DNA of 64,000 bases from Teratosphaeria epicoccoides (taxonomy: Eukaryota > Ascomycota > Dothideomycetes > Mycosphaerellales > Teratosphaeriaceae): positions 1 through 64,000 of the forward strand of contig JADDMT010000011.1 of the NCBI GenBank assembly GCA_021401465.1, in the 5' to 3' direction. Below the pieces are notes generated by a model. The model did not search any database, was not told the origin of the DNA, and saw only the letters and a list, made by a program, of their open reading frames with translations. Both the position numbers and the translations under genes were made by a program. Of the stretch, positions 29,963-41,036 are shown in pieces (within the stretch, counting starts at the first letter, position 1; each line of letters begins with the position of its first letter).

Positions 29963-32192
29963 GGTAAAGCTTAGTCCTTCTCCAAACGTCCTGCAAGGGT
30001 ACAGAGATCTTGCACGAGATCTGAAAAGGCGGTCAGCAAACACCTTTCCGAATACCAGTCACTCGACAGCGCTGTATCCACCTCGATGCCTTTACAGTTT
30101 CGCTCCGAGAGAGTAGGACAAATGAACCGCCAAAAGACAAAACAATTCCACGTGAAAAGCACAACGCGAACCCTGATCAATGATATTGCTGGATTTATCT
30201 GAGCCTCTGCTGATACCTTCTGCACCGCTAGGAACGACGACGCTTTTATAACTCTGCCATGCCCTCCAGCCCGCTGGAAGCACCTGCCGTAGCTCGAGAG
30301 GCCCCATTTCTTCACGCCAGTGTCCAGCGCTCGCACCATGCTGACTTTGTGTTGCACGGCCATCGACCAGCCAAAGATCAGGCGCTCCATTGCTCACCAT
30401 GACGCAGGATTGTCATATTGCGAACGCATCTGGTATAGTCAAGCAGCTGCTTCGCTGTCGCCAAACAACGCTTGCTCAGATTACCTGGTTGCGAGGTGCG
30501 GGAGGCTGTGGCACGGCGCACTGGCCTTTTGACCTACGGTCATGCCAAGCAGACTGGAACAGCTGGACCAACGACGTATGAATACTCGCGGGACAAATTG
30601 TGTGGGATCCGGGCTCTTTTATGTTACAGATCACTTTTTCACCGCTCTTTCCCTTGCTCGGAGGGTTCCTATGCATATTCCGCGCTCCCCTGCATCGAAC
30701 GAAGACGCACGCACCGACAGTATCCTGGGCATTCAGTCGGCCGAAAAGAGTGTGCGCAGGAAGCACTGGGAACGAGCCGCGCGTGATAGTCCAGAATGCC
30801 TGCTCGAGCACCGTGCGCGACCACACGGTGACCTGCATGACTGACGCAGTCCGGGGTCAGGGTGACATCCTTCGGACTTGAGGAGCTGCATCTTCATACC
30901 AGACCCCAGTCTTCGAAATCGTTCAGTCCCGAGCCCATGGGAATGGCATCCAGGCGCTCGGTTCGTCACAATTTGGCAAACGGCCCGCACGGCAATGGCG
31001 ATAAGCCGAATGCTTCATTGAACTTCAGAGTGAATCTGTCCGGATGTTCAGATGTCACGGGCTGTTCCACGGCCGACCGTTGAGAACAGCTGCGTCTGCT
31101 CGAGCTCTGCAGGCCGCCTGCTCTTACACGTGGAAGTGCAACGTCCATGACGACCTATTCTCCACTGAGACTTTTGTGATCGGGCACCGCGCTAGCGCGC
31201 ATGCACACCACGAACCCTCCTCAACGGCTATCCTCAGCCCACTTTGGGTATCGAAGGCGGAGCTGCGTATCGACGTCCAGCCAGTGCCGATTCAGTGTTC
31301 GATGAGGACATGGCTCGGTGCCTGCTGGATTCGGCGACTTTGCGCAAGAAGCCTTCGCAAAGGTACAGTAGTGGCACAAGGTATTCGAAACCGGCAATGC
31401 GCTTGAAGGAAACCTCGGTCTCTGCTGCGCCATGGTGGTTCAAAGATTGGCAGTCTGCGGGCTGATTATGGATCACACAGACGTGGTCACCACGCAGACT
31501 TGTTGTAGCATGTCTCCACGCGTGCAATGGCTCGAACATCATGAATGCGCTCTGCACACGCATAGACAGCCAGACCACATCGGGCGCTAGAGCAGGAGGG
31601 AATTTTCGTGTACCCGTGATAACGCGGCTTGAGCCAGCAGGCGACTACGGTCCGCGGGTTGCTGCTTTCGCGAGCACTCCTTTGAGGCAGAGACATTGCC
31701 ACCAATCGTGAGTGGACAACGGGTCCTGGGCCTATCATCGCGAGCCGGCGCCAGAAGCAAACCATGGTGCTTTGCTCCACAAAGCCGCATTTGACGACCT
31801 TGCGCAAGTCCCGTCGCACAACGTGGTCACAATCCATTGTTCGGCACCTTCCATGCACGAGACGCAGCGAGTTCGCGTCAAACTTGCTGGAGCGCTTAGC
31901 ATGCATGAGCAGATCGGCCATGCCACGTAGTATACTAATCAAGCAGGCTATGCCGAGCATGGGCCTGAACGATTATGATGGTAGAGGCATGAAAGTCCAG
32001 GGACATCTCCGGAGGTACGGAGTCATGTACGCATCGCTTGACTGAAGCCTGCATGAGCGACCAACTCTGTGTCTGATCATATTCCGCCTTTTTGCAGAGA
32101 GTCTGAGCTCGACGAGCCAGATTGGTCCAAGGGGCCGGAGTTGTGGGGACAGTACTGTGAGCTATCAATGGTGTAGCTCCATGAACATCCCA
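29963..32192. other. Gene-poor region, 2.2 kb
   Basis: No frame on either strand has recognisable protein character; frames overlap antisense and are rich in rare-looking Cys/Arg/His runs typical of non-coding sequence. No tRNA, repeat or transposon ends were seen. Confidence 0.5.
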
Positions 32193-34514
32193 TCACTTTC
32201 CCTCCTTCCTAGCCTTCCTCATCGCTCTCTTGCGACCAATGATCTGGTTTCTCTTCACCAACTTCTCGTCTATCACCTTCTTCTCTGTGCCTTTGCCACA
32301 ACTAGCCGAAGTCGCACCCGACTTCGCCTCGCTACCATTTACATCTTCTCGCTTCCTCTTCCGCGAGCCGACCTTCCCGCCCTCTTTCAGCTCGCCTTTC
32401 TTGCCTTGCGCGTAGCCCGGCCCAAATTTAGCCTTCTCATACTTCTTGCCCTTGGCGAACTTCACAGGCATGCCATCAACACCCACCAAAGGCTGCGCTT
32501 CGCCGAATTGGACAGCTTTACTGCGCTCGCGCGCCTTGTGCTCCCTTTCGCCTCGGCGTTGGACGACCTGCGCATTCTCGATGGCAAACTCGACGATGAG
32601 TCGCTTCTTGCGGTCTTGGGCGTCCTCGTGCGAGGGCTTGCCTTTGCCAGCTATCCCTTTCACAGAATAGCCAATAGCGTGTCCATTTAGCCATCGCAGA
32701 CCCATGAGCGCTGATCGATGAGTGTAATACTCGATAAAACCGTAGCCACGACTTCGACCTGCACCGCTATCTTCGCTGACTTTGCTACCACCAGCACCTT
32801 CGAAGACAACTTTAGCTTGTCTTACCACGCCTTTGCCGGCACGGCGACGTGCAGCTTCCGCCTCCAGCATCTCCTCGCCACCTCGCGCTAGCTCTTCCTT
32901 CGAGATCCTTTCTCGTATTCCACTTTTGACGTCGGTTGCGAAGCCGACGACAGCCTCACGCGCGAGCTGTTTTAGCTCCTTGCTGCCGATGGTCCGCGGA
33001 ATGTTACGCACGCTTAAGCGCGTCAAGCTGAGGTGTAAGGACGGATTAGTCTCTATTAAAGTCTTGCGCTGCTTTGCACTGGCTTCGCGCAGGGTCTTCT
33101 CGGATGGTGATAGTTTGTTCCAAAGAGGAGATTTGGTGGAGACGGTGCCCTCTGCCAGCAAGTACAGACGACGCTTGTCTTCATTGCGCTTGCGACGCGA
33201 GGCTGCGCTTTCCTCGTTCAGACGGTTGGCTTCAGATTTGTCAACGGCTCGGGATACTTGCAGTACGCGTCCATCGAGCGTGTACTGTCCTGAAGGATCT
33301 GCATCTTCATTCTGCAAGATGGATGTTGATGCCAATGCTGGTTGCCCATCTTGACCTTTCTCCACTTGCGGAGTTGGGCGTCTAGGTGCATTTCGCAAGA
33401 CTGCATCGGCATCCTGCTTCTTGTAGAAGCACACGAAAGCAGTGCCCTTCGAACGTGCCGTGGCGTGATCCATCACGACTCTGGCATAGCGCGTGCTGCC
33501 GAATTGAGAAAAATGGTCCTCCAAGTCCTCGTCGGTACACGTGAACGGTAAATTGCGAACGAAGAGTGTTGATGAACGTCCATCTGGCCGGTCTTCCTTG
33601 CTTTCATCCTCTTCGTCAATCTTAACATCAACATCATCCTCGTCGTCGCTTTTGTCTTCCCTTTTCGCAGACTCTGCATCGCTTTCCCATTCTTCGTCCT
33701 CGGCCTCACCAACACTGTCATTGGCGGCATCATCCATGTCCTCACTCTCATTCTCTTTCGCGTCGTGATCACCGTCATCCTCCTGCTCTTCTTTGACTTC
33801 AGCGTCTCGAGTTGCGCCCATATACGTGTCTTTGTCTACAGCCCAGTCAACAGCCAGCGTCCTCCCATCCACAACTTTGCCGTTGACACCTTCAATTGCC
33901 TTTTCAGCATTCTTCCTGCCTCTCATAATCACGAATCCAAAGCCAGCCATGAGCCCAGGAGCTTTCTTTGGCACATAAGCCTGTTTGATCTTGCCATAGC
34001 TCTGGAACAGCTTTTCCAACTGATTCGAGCCTTTGACCGTCCAGGGCAGGTTGCGGACGATGAGTTTTGGCGGCTGTAGCACTTCGCGCTCAGGTTTTGC
34101 TCTCGGCTCCTTCGCTGCACCATCCTCTCGCTGTCTTGGCTCAGCAACCTCGACTCTCAGCTTCCTCTCTTGCCACACCCTTCCATTGAACTCTGTCTTT
34201 GCTCGCGCTGCATCCTCTGCGTCTGCGAAAGTCACAAACCCGAATCCTCTGCACTCTTTTGTGGCTGGGTCGAGCACAGCAGTCGCATGCTTGATTGGGT
34301 ACGAGTCGGAGAAAAGCTCTGTCAGCGATTCGGATGTTGCAGTCTTCGGTAGCGCTCGCACGAAGAGGGACCGTCCTTGCTGTGATGCCTTTTCGACTTT
34401 TTTCGCGTCGCTTGCGGTTGGAACAAATTCCGATTCTGGGTCCTCAACTCTCAGGGGCTTAATGGCGGCTACACTAGCATTCGAGAGCTTCTGCTTCTTC
34501 GCGATAGGAGCCAT
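32193..34514 (-). CDS. NOP4: Nucleolar RNA-binding protein NOP4 (RBM28 homologue)
   Basis: Single exon, 773 aa, starting MAPIAKKQKLSN; the frame upstream has only a TTG. NOP4 is a nucleolar protein with four RRMs needed for 27S pre-rRNA processing and 60S subunits. RRM1 reads SLFVRALPKTATSESLTELF with RGFGFVTFADAEDA. RRM2 is LIVRNLPWTVKGSNQLEKLF with AGFGFVIMRG. RRM3, after a long acidic linker (about residues 255-320), is TLFVRNLPFTCTDEDLEDHF. RRM4 is the divergent LSVRNIPRTIGSKELKQLA with RGYGFIEYYTHRSAL. The C-terminus is Lys/Arg-rich (GRKRAMRKARKEGK), fitting nucleolar retention. All fit the family. Confidence 0.93.
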   Translation of the reverse strand: MAPIAKKQKLSNASVAAIKPLRVEDPESEFVPTASDAKKVEKASQQGRSLFVRALPKTATSESLTELFSDSYPIKHATAVLDPATKECRGFGFVTFADAEDAARAKTEFNGRVWQERKLRVEVAEPRQREDGAAKEPRAKPEREVLQPPKLIVRNLPWTVKGSNQLEKLFQSYGKIKQAYVPKKAPGLMAGFGFVIMRGRKNAEKAIEGVNGKVVDGRTLAVDWAVDKDTYMGATRDAEVKEEQEDDGDHDAKENESEDMDDAANDSVGEAEDEEWESDAESAKREDKSDDEDDVDVKIDEEDESKEDRPDGRSSTLFVRNLPFTCTDEDLEDHFSQFGSTRYARVVMDHATARSKGTAFVCFYKKQDADAVLRNAPRRPTPQVEKGQDGQPALASTSILQNEDADPSGQYTLDGRVLQVSRAVDKSEANRLNEESAASRRKRNEDKRRLYLLAEGTVSTKSPLWNKLSPSEKTLREASAKQRKTLIETNPSLHLSLTRLSVRNIPRTIGSKELKQLAREAVVGFATDVKSGIRERISKEELARGGEEMLEAEAARRRAGKGVVRQAKVVFEGAGGSKVSEDSGAGRSRGYGFIEYYTHRSALMGLRWLNGHAIGYSVKGIAGKGKPSHEDAQDRKKRLIVEFAIENAQVVQRRGEREHKARERSKAVQFGEAQPLVGVDGMPVKFAKGKKYEKAKFGPGYAQGKKGELKEGGKVGSRKRKREDVNGSEAKSGATSASCGKGTEKKVIDEKLVKRNQIIGRKRAMRKARKEGK

Positions 34515-34743
34515 CCTGATCTGTGGGATTGAGATATTCGTGATCAAGGTGCTCTTCAGAAAAAAGTTGAAAGACTTCGGCAAGAGCAAACGCCGACATT
34601 GTCCATGACGCTAAGCCTTTCTGGGAGGCGCTTTCACATGCCAGTAGGAAACAGATGGACGTTCACAATTAGCACAAGATTTGATACTCTATCGATAATA
34701 TTGGTTCTACATCGTTCAAGTTGTCGCTTCATGGTACGGGCCA

Positions 34744-35964
34744 TTACATTCCAGACTGCCCCGGCGTCTCAACCATGAGCCCAATAAGTGATTGGACGAC
34801 CTCTGCTGCAGCCAGGACTGTAGTCTCGCCAGGGTTATCGTAAATTGGCGCCACCTCCACTGCACATCCATTAGCTTCAAATCCATCATTCAACTTGTGC
34901 TCAAGTAAGCTCACCAACATCAGCCCCAACAACCTCAATCCCAGCCAATCCATCCAGAATGGTCAACAATTCCCGTGTTGTCCACCCGCCCACCTCCGCC
35001 GTTCCCGTCGCAGGAGCAAAGGCCGGATCCAAAACATCAATATCAACCGTAACATACACCTTCGTCCCTTCCACCGCGGCCCTCAACTTCTCAACAAGCC
35101 CTCGCACACCCACCCTGTCCAATTCCCTCGCAGTAATAACATGAAATCCACACGCCCGATCGTGCCTCAAGTCGTACTTACGATTCGCTACCGGCGCCCG
35201 AATACCCGCATGAAAGGAACTATTGAGAATCAAACCCTCCTCATGCGGATGTGCAAGAACGTCCCGTGATTCACACCCGCATAGCTCGACAACCCTCCGC
35301 CCAAAACATCCGGGTCCCAGGTATCGAGATGACTGTCGAAGTGGATCACACTGACGGCACCCCAATGCTCGTACGTCGACCGTAGCGCTGGCAGTGTAGT
35401 AGTATGATCGCCTCCCAGGGTAATAATCCTGGGCACATCGCCCCCAACAGTTAGGTTACGCGCCTTTCTTGCAGAGACAACTCGGTGCGCCTTGGTCAGC
35501 TGCTTCAACGCAACCGTATTATCCAGCACAGTCAACGGCGCATCGCCACAGTCGACTACTTTCGCCCATTCCTGGAAGAAGTTCCGGCCACTGTACACAG
35601 ACCAGCTGAACTCAGGCGAGATCCTACGAGAGCCTTGGCGGATTCCATTGGGTCCGTAACGGGCTCCTGGGCGGGCAGTTACGCCTGTATCGAAGGGAGC
35701 ACCGAGGATGGCGATGTCGTAGCGTCCAATTCCGTGGTTGTTGTCGTCGTTGGAGGCCAGGCAGTGGACGTACGGGAGGTTGCCGTAGGTGGTCAGGCCG
35801 GAGAATTTGGGATGGGAGATGTCCAAGTTCCCGGCTGGCAACACGTCTGAAGCTTCGAATGGGAATTGGATGCCAGATTCTGGCGGCAAAGAGATTTTTT
35901 GTTCATGCGAGTCTGTGTGAGCTAAGACCGTGCTGGCAAGTGCGAGGGCGGCGGGGGCCTTCAT
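34744..35964 (-). CDS. Agmatinase-like ureohydrolase with a one-base frameshift
   Basis: Ureohydrolase (arginase/agmatinase) family, which cleaves a guanidino compound to urea. The N-terminus MKAPAALALASTVLAHTDS looks like a signal peptide. Metal motifs are present: TLGGDHTTTLPALR, HFDSHLDTWD, and DIDVLDPAFAPATGT. The frame breaks just after AGVNHGTFLHI, near 35250-35257. The protein resumes one frame over as HEEGLILNSSFHAGIRAP. Between ATC and GAG there are five bases where the family needs six, so one base is missing. A normal intron 34860-34914 then joins GADV to VEVAPIYDNPGETT. Lengths 1050 + 116 nt are one short of a multiple of three, fitting exactly one lost base (about 388 aa if whole). 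It is either a recent pseudogene or a sequence error; no plausible intron explains it. Confidence 0.82.
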
Positions 35965-36402
35965 GGTGATCCGTGAGGTGACGAGGGATTAAGATTGCAA
36001 TACTTACGGCTGGCTGAGATTCTAATTCTACACTTGGGCCGTCGGCGATGGCCGTCAAAGTGATACGGTGAAGAAGAGGTTATCCGAATACTGATTGAGG
36101 CAGGTCGATCGTTCAATTGGGCAGGTGCAACCGAGCTATTCTAGTGCTTAGCAACGAACTGCGTTCGGTTGTGTAATACATTCACTATCCCGGTCGAACA
36201 TGAAACGCATTTTTCGAAATCAAAGTCAGGACAATACGAGTTTGAGCTTGGCCTAATCAATCATGAAATATGAATCTCGAAACCTGGAATGAAGGGGAGA
36301 GTAGTATACACAAAACAACTTCACAACGCTATGCCGCTCTGTACGCTTTTAAATCAAGTCATCAATCATTAAAGCCAACATGACTCAATTTCGAAAGTCA
36401 TC
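35965..36402. other. Intergenic region, agmatinase promoter / HSP78 3' end
   Basis: 438 bp; AT-richer than its surroundings on the right (about 36180-36370). No gene or RNA seen. Confidence 0.5.
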
Positions 36403-38754
36403 TCACTCCTTTCTCACAACGTCCAAATGCTCTCCACCCTCCCTCAACACCACCCTCGCGACGTCCCCTGACTTAATGACACCCCTAATGATCTTATCCG
36501 CCAAGCTGTTCCCGACCTCTTTCTGAATGAGCCTATTGAGCGGCCGCGCACCATATCTTGGGTCGTATCCCTTCTCACAGAGCCACTCTTTGACTTCCTG
36601 ACTGGTTTCAAGAGTGATGCGGCGGTCGTCCAGCCGCTGTTGCATTTCCTTCAACCTTATGTCGACGATATCCCTCAGAGCCTCTTTGGACAAGCGTTTG
36701 AAGATGATGAACTCGTCGATGCGGTTTAGAAATTCTGGTGGATACGAGTGCTGCACAACGTCAATGACGCGCTGCTTGATCTCTGGTGAGATCTCGGCTG
36801 AGGCCTCTGAGAGCAGTGCTTCAGCGCCCAAGTTACTCGTGAGCACAATCATTGTGTTGCGGAAGTCGACCCTATGACCCTGAGCGTCGGTCAGGAATCC
36901 TTCGTCCAGGACCTGCAGGAGTAGAGTTGAGATATCCCGATGCGCTTTCTCGAATTCGTCAAAGAGGAGCACTGCATAGGGTTTCCTTCTTACGGCCTCC
37001 GTCAGTTGTCCGGCGTCATCGTAGCCAACGTAGCCAGCTGGCGATCCGATGAGTCTCGAGACCGTATGCCTTTCCTGGAACTCAGACATATCAAAGCGAA
37101 TGACAGCAGACTCCGTGGAAAATAGGAACCCCGCCATTTTCTTGCAGAGCTCGGTCTTGCCGACACCCGTGGGCCCAAGGAACATAAAAGAAGCGAGAGG
37201 CCTATCCTCACCAGACAGGCCGGCGCGCTGCAGGCGAACAGCATTGGCAACAGCGGTGAGGGCCTCGTCTTGGCCACGTATCGATTGGCGGAGAGTGTCT
37301 TCCATGTGGATGAGCTTCTCGACTTCGCCAGACATTAGCTTTGTGACTGGGATGCCAGTGGTTCGACTGACGACTGCTGCAATGTCGTCTGCTGTCACTG
37401 AGTCGTGGATGAGAGTCTCGTTCGATGGCGTCGAAGCGACGCCTTCGCCGCCCTCCTCGGCAGGTAGCTTCCTCTGCAGCTCTGGGATGCGAGCATAGCG
37501 GAGCTCTGAGGCCCGCGCAAAATTACCCTCGCGCTGAGCCTGGTCAAGCTCTATCCTGGCCTTCTCAAGCTCTTCCTTCGTACGCTTGATATCTTCGATC
37601 TCCGCACGCTCCTTCTCCCACTTCCCGGTCAGAGCACCGACTTCATCTTGCTTGAGCGTCAAAGTCCTCTCGAGCTGCTCTCTGCGCTCCTTGCTCGCCA
37701 CGTCAATCTCCTTCCGCAAACTTTCAAGTTCGATTTGAATGGTCATAATCTCGCGGTCGAGCTTCTGAATGGCATCTGGCTTGCTTTCTTGCTGCAAGCG
37801 AAGTGCTGATGCAGCCTCATCTACCAGATCGATGGCTTTGTCAGGCAAGAAGCGATCCGTGATGTAGCGATTGCTGTAGGCCGCAGCTGCAACAAGTGAG
37901 CCGTCCGTGATGCGAACACCATGATGAACCTCATACTTGTCCTTGATGCCTCTTAGAATCGACACGGTGTCCTGGACTGTCGGCTCGCCAACCAAGATCG
38001 GCTGGAAACGTCGTGCTAGCGCGACGTCTTTCTCGATCTGACGGTATTCGTTTAGAGTTGTCGCACCACAACATTGGAGCTCGCCTCTTGACAAGGCAGG
38101 CTTCAGCAAGTTCGATGCGTCGATGCTGCCTTCAGCCTTGCCCAGCCCAAGCAAAGTATGCAATTCGTCGATGAACAATATGACTTTGCCTTCTGCCTCC
38201 TCCACCTCTTTCAAGACATTCTTCAGCCTCTCTTCAAAATCACCTCTGAATTTTGCACCGGCAATAAGACTGCCCAGATCCAAGCTGATCACTCTTTTCT
38301 CCTTGATGCTTTCTGGCACGTCACCCTTGACGATCCGCTGTGCCAATCCTTCCAGGATTGCAGTTTTGCCAGTACCTGCTGCCCCGATCAAGACTGGATT
38401 GTTCTTGGTCCTTCGAGACAAGACCTGGATCGTCCGTTGGATCTCGGCGTCTCTACCAATGACTGGGTCAAGCCTGCCAGACTTGGCTTTCGCTGTGAGA
38501 TCAATACCATATTGCTCCAGGGCCGGCTTCTGCTCGCCTCCGCCCATGTCCATGCGATGAGTGCCACCAGGTGGTTGTGGTCGGCCGTTTGCGTAGCCTC
38601 GAGATTGAGCTGGTGGGTTACATCGATAGATAGTCGGTAATGCTGGTGCTAAACATCTCACGGATGCTGGTAGTGATCTAGTAGCTTGTTGTGACAATGG
38701 ATAGCGAGCATTTGCTATGCGCCTTGCGGCGGTCTTCGTCGATATGGACCACAT
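36403..38754 (-). CDS. HSP78: Mitochondrial disaggregase HSP78 (ClpB family)
   Basis: Single exon, 783 aa. HSP78 is the AAA+ disaggregase of the mitochondrial matrix and works with mtHsp70. The first about 55 residues are basic, hydroxylated and free of acids (MWSISTKTAARRIANARYP), a matrix presequence. As in yeast Hsp78 the ClpB N-domain is missing and the protein goes directly to AAA-1: YGIDLTAKAKSGRLDPVIGR, Walker A GAAGTGKT (124-131), VILFIDELHTLLG. A ClpB-type coiled-coil middle domain follows (about 350-460). AAA-2 has FMFLGPTGVGKTELCK, VLLFDEFEKAH and the sensor-2 region YDPRYGARPLNRLIQ. A likely heat-shock element lies about 150 bp upstream. It is head to head with the eEF1B-beta gene. 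Confidence 0.95.
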   Translation of the reverse strand: MWSISTKTAARRIANARYPLSQQATRSLPASVRCLAPALPTIYRCNPPAQSRGYANGRPQPPGGTHRMDMGGGEQKPALEQYGIDLTAKAKSGRLDPVIGRDAEIQRTIQVLSRRTKNNPVLIGAAGTGKTAILEGLAQRIVKGDVPESIKEKRVISLDLGSLIAGAKFRGDFEERLKNVLKEVEEAEGKVILFIDELHTLLGLGKAEGSIDASNLLKPALSRGELQCCGATTLNEYRQIEKDVALARRFQPILVGEPTVQDTVSILRGIKDKYEVHHGVRITDGSLVAAAAYSNRYITDRFLPDKAIDLVDEAASALRLQQESKPDAIQKLDREIMTIQIELESLRKEIDVASKERREQLERTLTLKQDEVGALTGKWEKERAEIEDIKRTKEELEKARIELDQAQREGNFARASELRYARIPELQRKLPAEEGGEGVASTPSNETLIHDSVTADDIAAVVSRTTGIPVTKLMSGEVEKLIHMEDTLRQSIRGQDEALTAVANAVRLQRAGLSGEDRPLASFMFLGPTGVGKTELCKKMAGFLFSTESAVIRFDMSEFQERHTVSRLIGSPAGYVGYDDAGQLTEAVRRKPYAVLLFDEFEKAHRDISTLLLQVLDEGFLTDAQGHRVDFRNTMIVLTSNLGAEALLSEASAEISPEIKQRVIDVVQHSYPPEFLNRIDEFIIFKRLSKEALRDIVDIRLKEMQQRLDDRRITLETSQEVKEWLCEKGYDPRYGARPLNRLIQKEVGNSLADKIIRGVIKSGDVARVVLREGGEHLDVVRKE

Positions 38755-39204
38755 GATGAACGATGTGCAGGCTGGAATGGCTTCTCACCTGTTCGACGCA
38801 ATTGCGGGCGATTGGAGGATTCAAATGCCATGCATGCGAGGACTACGGATGGACAATGGTGATGAGCTGTTGATCTACATCCATGGAGAGGTATCGGGGC
38901 ATCGAGACGGTTCGAGAATCGCTCGCGTCTCCAGATGCGCCAAGACTTTCTTTCCTTTCCACTTGGTGCCTGAGTGCCTGACGCTGGCTGCAATTGCCAG
39001 GTACGGTGGACGAAAAGGGCAGAACGGCCAAAGCTTTTTCGGCGGCGCGGGACCAATTTTTGTTTGGTCTTGCCCTGAGTAATAATAAGAGCTGAGCTGT
39101 CGCAGCGACTCATCCCATCCACACCAATAAATTCCATATCATACCCAGCACTCTGCGCATTTCAAGCACCAACAACTTGACAAGACTGCACTTCATCGTT
39201 CACC
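38755..39204. promoter_or_regulatory. Divergent promoter, HSP78 / eEF1B-beta
   Basis: 450 bp between start codons at 38754 (-) and 39205 (+). Pyrimidine-rich stretches near the eEF1B side and a heat-shock-type element at 38905-38919 are visible. No gene is supported inside. Confidence 0.55.
38905..38919. promoter_or_regulatory. Candidate heat-shock element
   Basis: The sequence GACGGTTCGAGAA contains alternating 5-bp units GAC-TTC-GAA spaced as in Hsf1 sites, with two perfect units and one partial. It is 151-165 bp upstream of HSP78, a typical heat-shock gene. Short enough to arise by chance. Confidence 0.35.
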
Positions 39205-40171
39205 ATGGGCTTCACCGACTTCGTTTCCGACGCCGGGCTCTCGCTGCTTGACAACTGGGTCAAGACACGCAGCTACATCGTTGGGTACGTACGGCATACC
39301 ACTGCTACACGATACACTGTTCGCTTCGCATGACGAACAACATTTGGTCCGTGTTTAAGAGCGGCTTAAGACCCCGCGCATGACTCCATCCAAAGCCCTC
39401 GTGGCACCTCTGATTCCCTCCCTGCCCCGCCACCTCCATACCCTCCACCGCCGGTTGCGAAAGCTGGTCGCTGACGAGGTCCGATACAGCTACGGTCCCT
39501 CTCAAGCCGACGCCAAGGTCTTCCAGTCATTCAAGAGCGCACCAGCCGTGGAGAAGTACCCCCACGCATACCGCTGGTACAAGCACATCGCCACCTACGA
39601 GTCTGAGTTCTCCTCCCTCCCCGGCGACCCATCCAAGGCGGCCACTGCCTACGGTCCTGAGGCCAGCGAACTCCCAATCAACACCAAAGCGCCGAATTCG
39701 GCGGCAGAGAAGGGCGGCGACGACGACGACGATGTCGATCTCTTCGGCTCTGACGATGAGGAGGAGGATGCTGAGGCTGCACGGGTAAGGGAAGAACGGT
39801 TGAAGATGTACGCTGAGAAGAAGGCGGGCAAGACCAAGCCGGCGGCGAAGTCTCTGGTCACACTAGACGTAAAGCCTTGGGGTACGTATAATTGCATACA
39901 TGGGTAACAGTTTGCGCAGAGTGCTAATGTTACCTTTACAGACGACGAGACGGACATGAAGGTTCTCGAAGAGTCTGTCCGCGGCATTGAGAAAGATGGT
40001 CTCACTTGGGGTGCTTCGAAGCTCGTGGCTGTCGGTTTCGGTATCAAAAAGCTCCAGATCAATTTGGTCGTCGAGGACGAGAAGGTCTCGCTCGACGAGC
40101 TGCAGGAGGAGATCGATGGCTTTGAGGACTACGTGCAGTCCTCCGACATTGCTGCCATGCAAAAACTGTGA
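39205..40171 (+). CDS. Translation elongation factor 1-beta (eEF1B alpha subunit, EFB1/TEF5)
   Basis: Three exons: 39205-39284, 39490-39881 and 39942-40171; introns 39285-39489 and 39882-39941; 702 nt, 233 aa. It is the guanine nucleotide exchange factor for eEF1A. The N-terminal GST-C-like part spans the first splice (MGFTDFVSDAGLSLLDNWVK; GYGPSQADAKVFQSFKSAP). An acidic linker DDDDDVDLFGSDDEEEDAEA follows. The catalytic domain reads KSLVTLDVKPWDDETDM, then GASKLVAVGFGIKKLQINLV, ending IAAMQKL as in most eEF1B-beta proteins. The first intron, 205 bp, is long for this window; I saw no clear snoRNA boxes in it. Strong identification. Confidence 0.94.
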
Positions 40172-41036
40172 GGAGTTTTCGTTGAGAGATGGTTCGACCG
40201 CTGCCTGAAACACGATTTCGACACGGAGATGTGATGAGGAGGCATGTTTGTGATGTAAGTTCGGGCACGAGCATCGCGCAAGCCAGCAACGCTGCTAGCT
40301 GCAGCAAAAGGTAGATACCACGAATGGGATACAAGAAAAATTGATGCATAATGTGCTGCCAATTACCGCCCCTCGCGCGTCCACAATAGCTTCAAGGCTG
40401 CCATCTCCTAGATGACTTAACGACGACCGCTGTCAACAAACGCGTGCGCTGATGGATCCACGGACAGCGCTTGCTGCAGTTGAGCGTGGTGAATGCAATC
40501 AACGAATCAAGCTAGTCAGGGATGGCAACCACTGAGCAGACGTTCGACGACGATGAGAATGCGAGGAGAGAACGGGCCTTCAAATTGTCCATAATCTTCA
40601 CAAGCGTTCTCGATTCAAACACAGCCACGAACAACTTCTGCAGACCACAAGCCTGCTGGCCATCTCACAAGTTTATCTTCCGTCTCTAGTATAGATGTTC
40701 TATACTGACCTGTATCTGTCACCGATCAAAATCAGACTCCGCTCCCAAAAGGGGGGCGGTAAGCTTGGAAGTCCTGTCATTGCAAATCTACGTGGGACGA
40801 ATCATTAGTCCTTAGTGATGGTGTCAATGAGGCACCGGTCTTCATGAGTGTGCATTGCCCGAATATCGAAAATGGCCAGGGATCACTGTCCACTTGTTAG
40901 TGTGGGGCATATTTCGGATAAAGCCCAATATTTTAGGCTACTTCTGGTAGCACTCGTGTATGATACAGCACTTTACGTCTAGCCTTGGGCTCTTTGGCTC
41001 TTGCAATCTCACCGTGCAACGACCTCTAGCCCGTGC
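40172..41036. other. Intergenic region between eEF1B-beta and RPN13
   Basis: 865 bp where two genes converge. No coding frame above about 75 codons has protein character; nothing else seen. Confidence 0.5.

Noticed and set aside
29963..32192. Transposon relic in the gene-poor stretch
   Set aside because: No terminal repeats, transposase or reverse-transcriptase segments, or target duplications were visible; base-composition tests for RIP could not be run.
39285..39489. A snoRNA in the long first intron of eEF1B-beta
   Set aside because: Such introns host snoRNAs in some eukaryotes, but I saw no paired C/D or H/ACA boxes.
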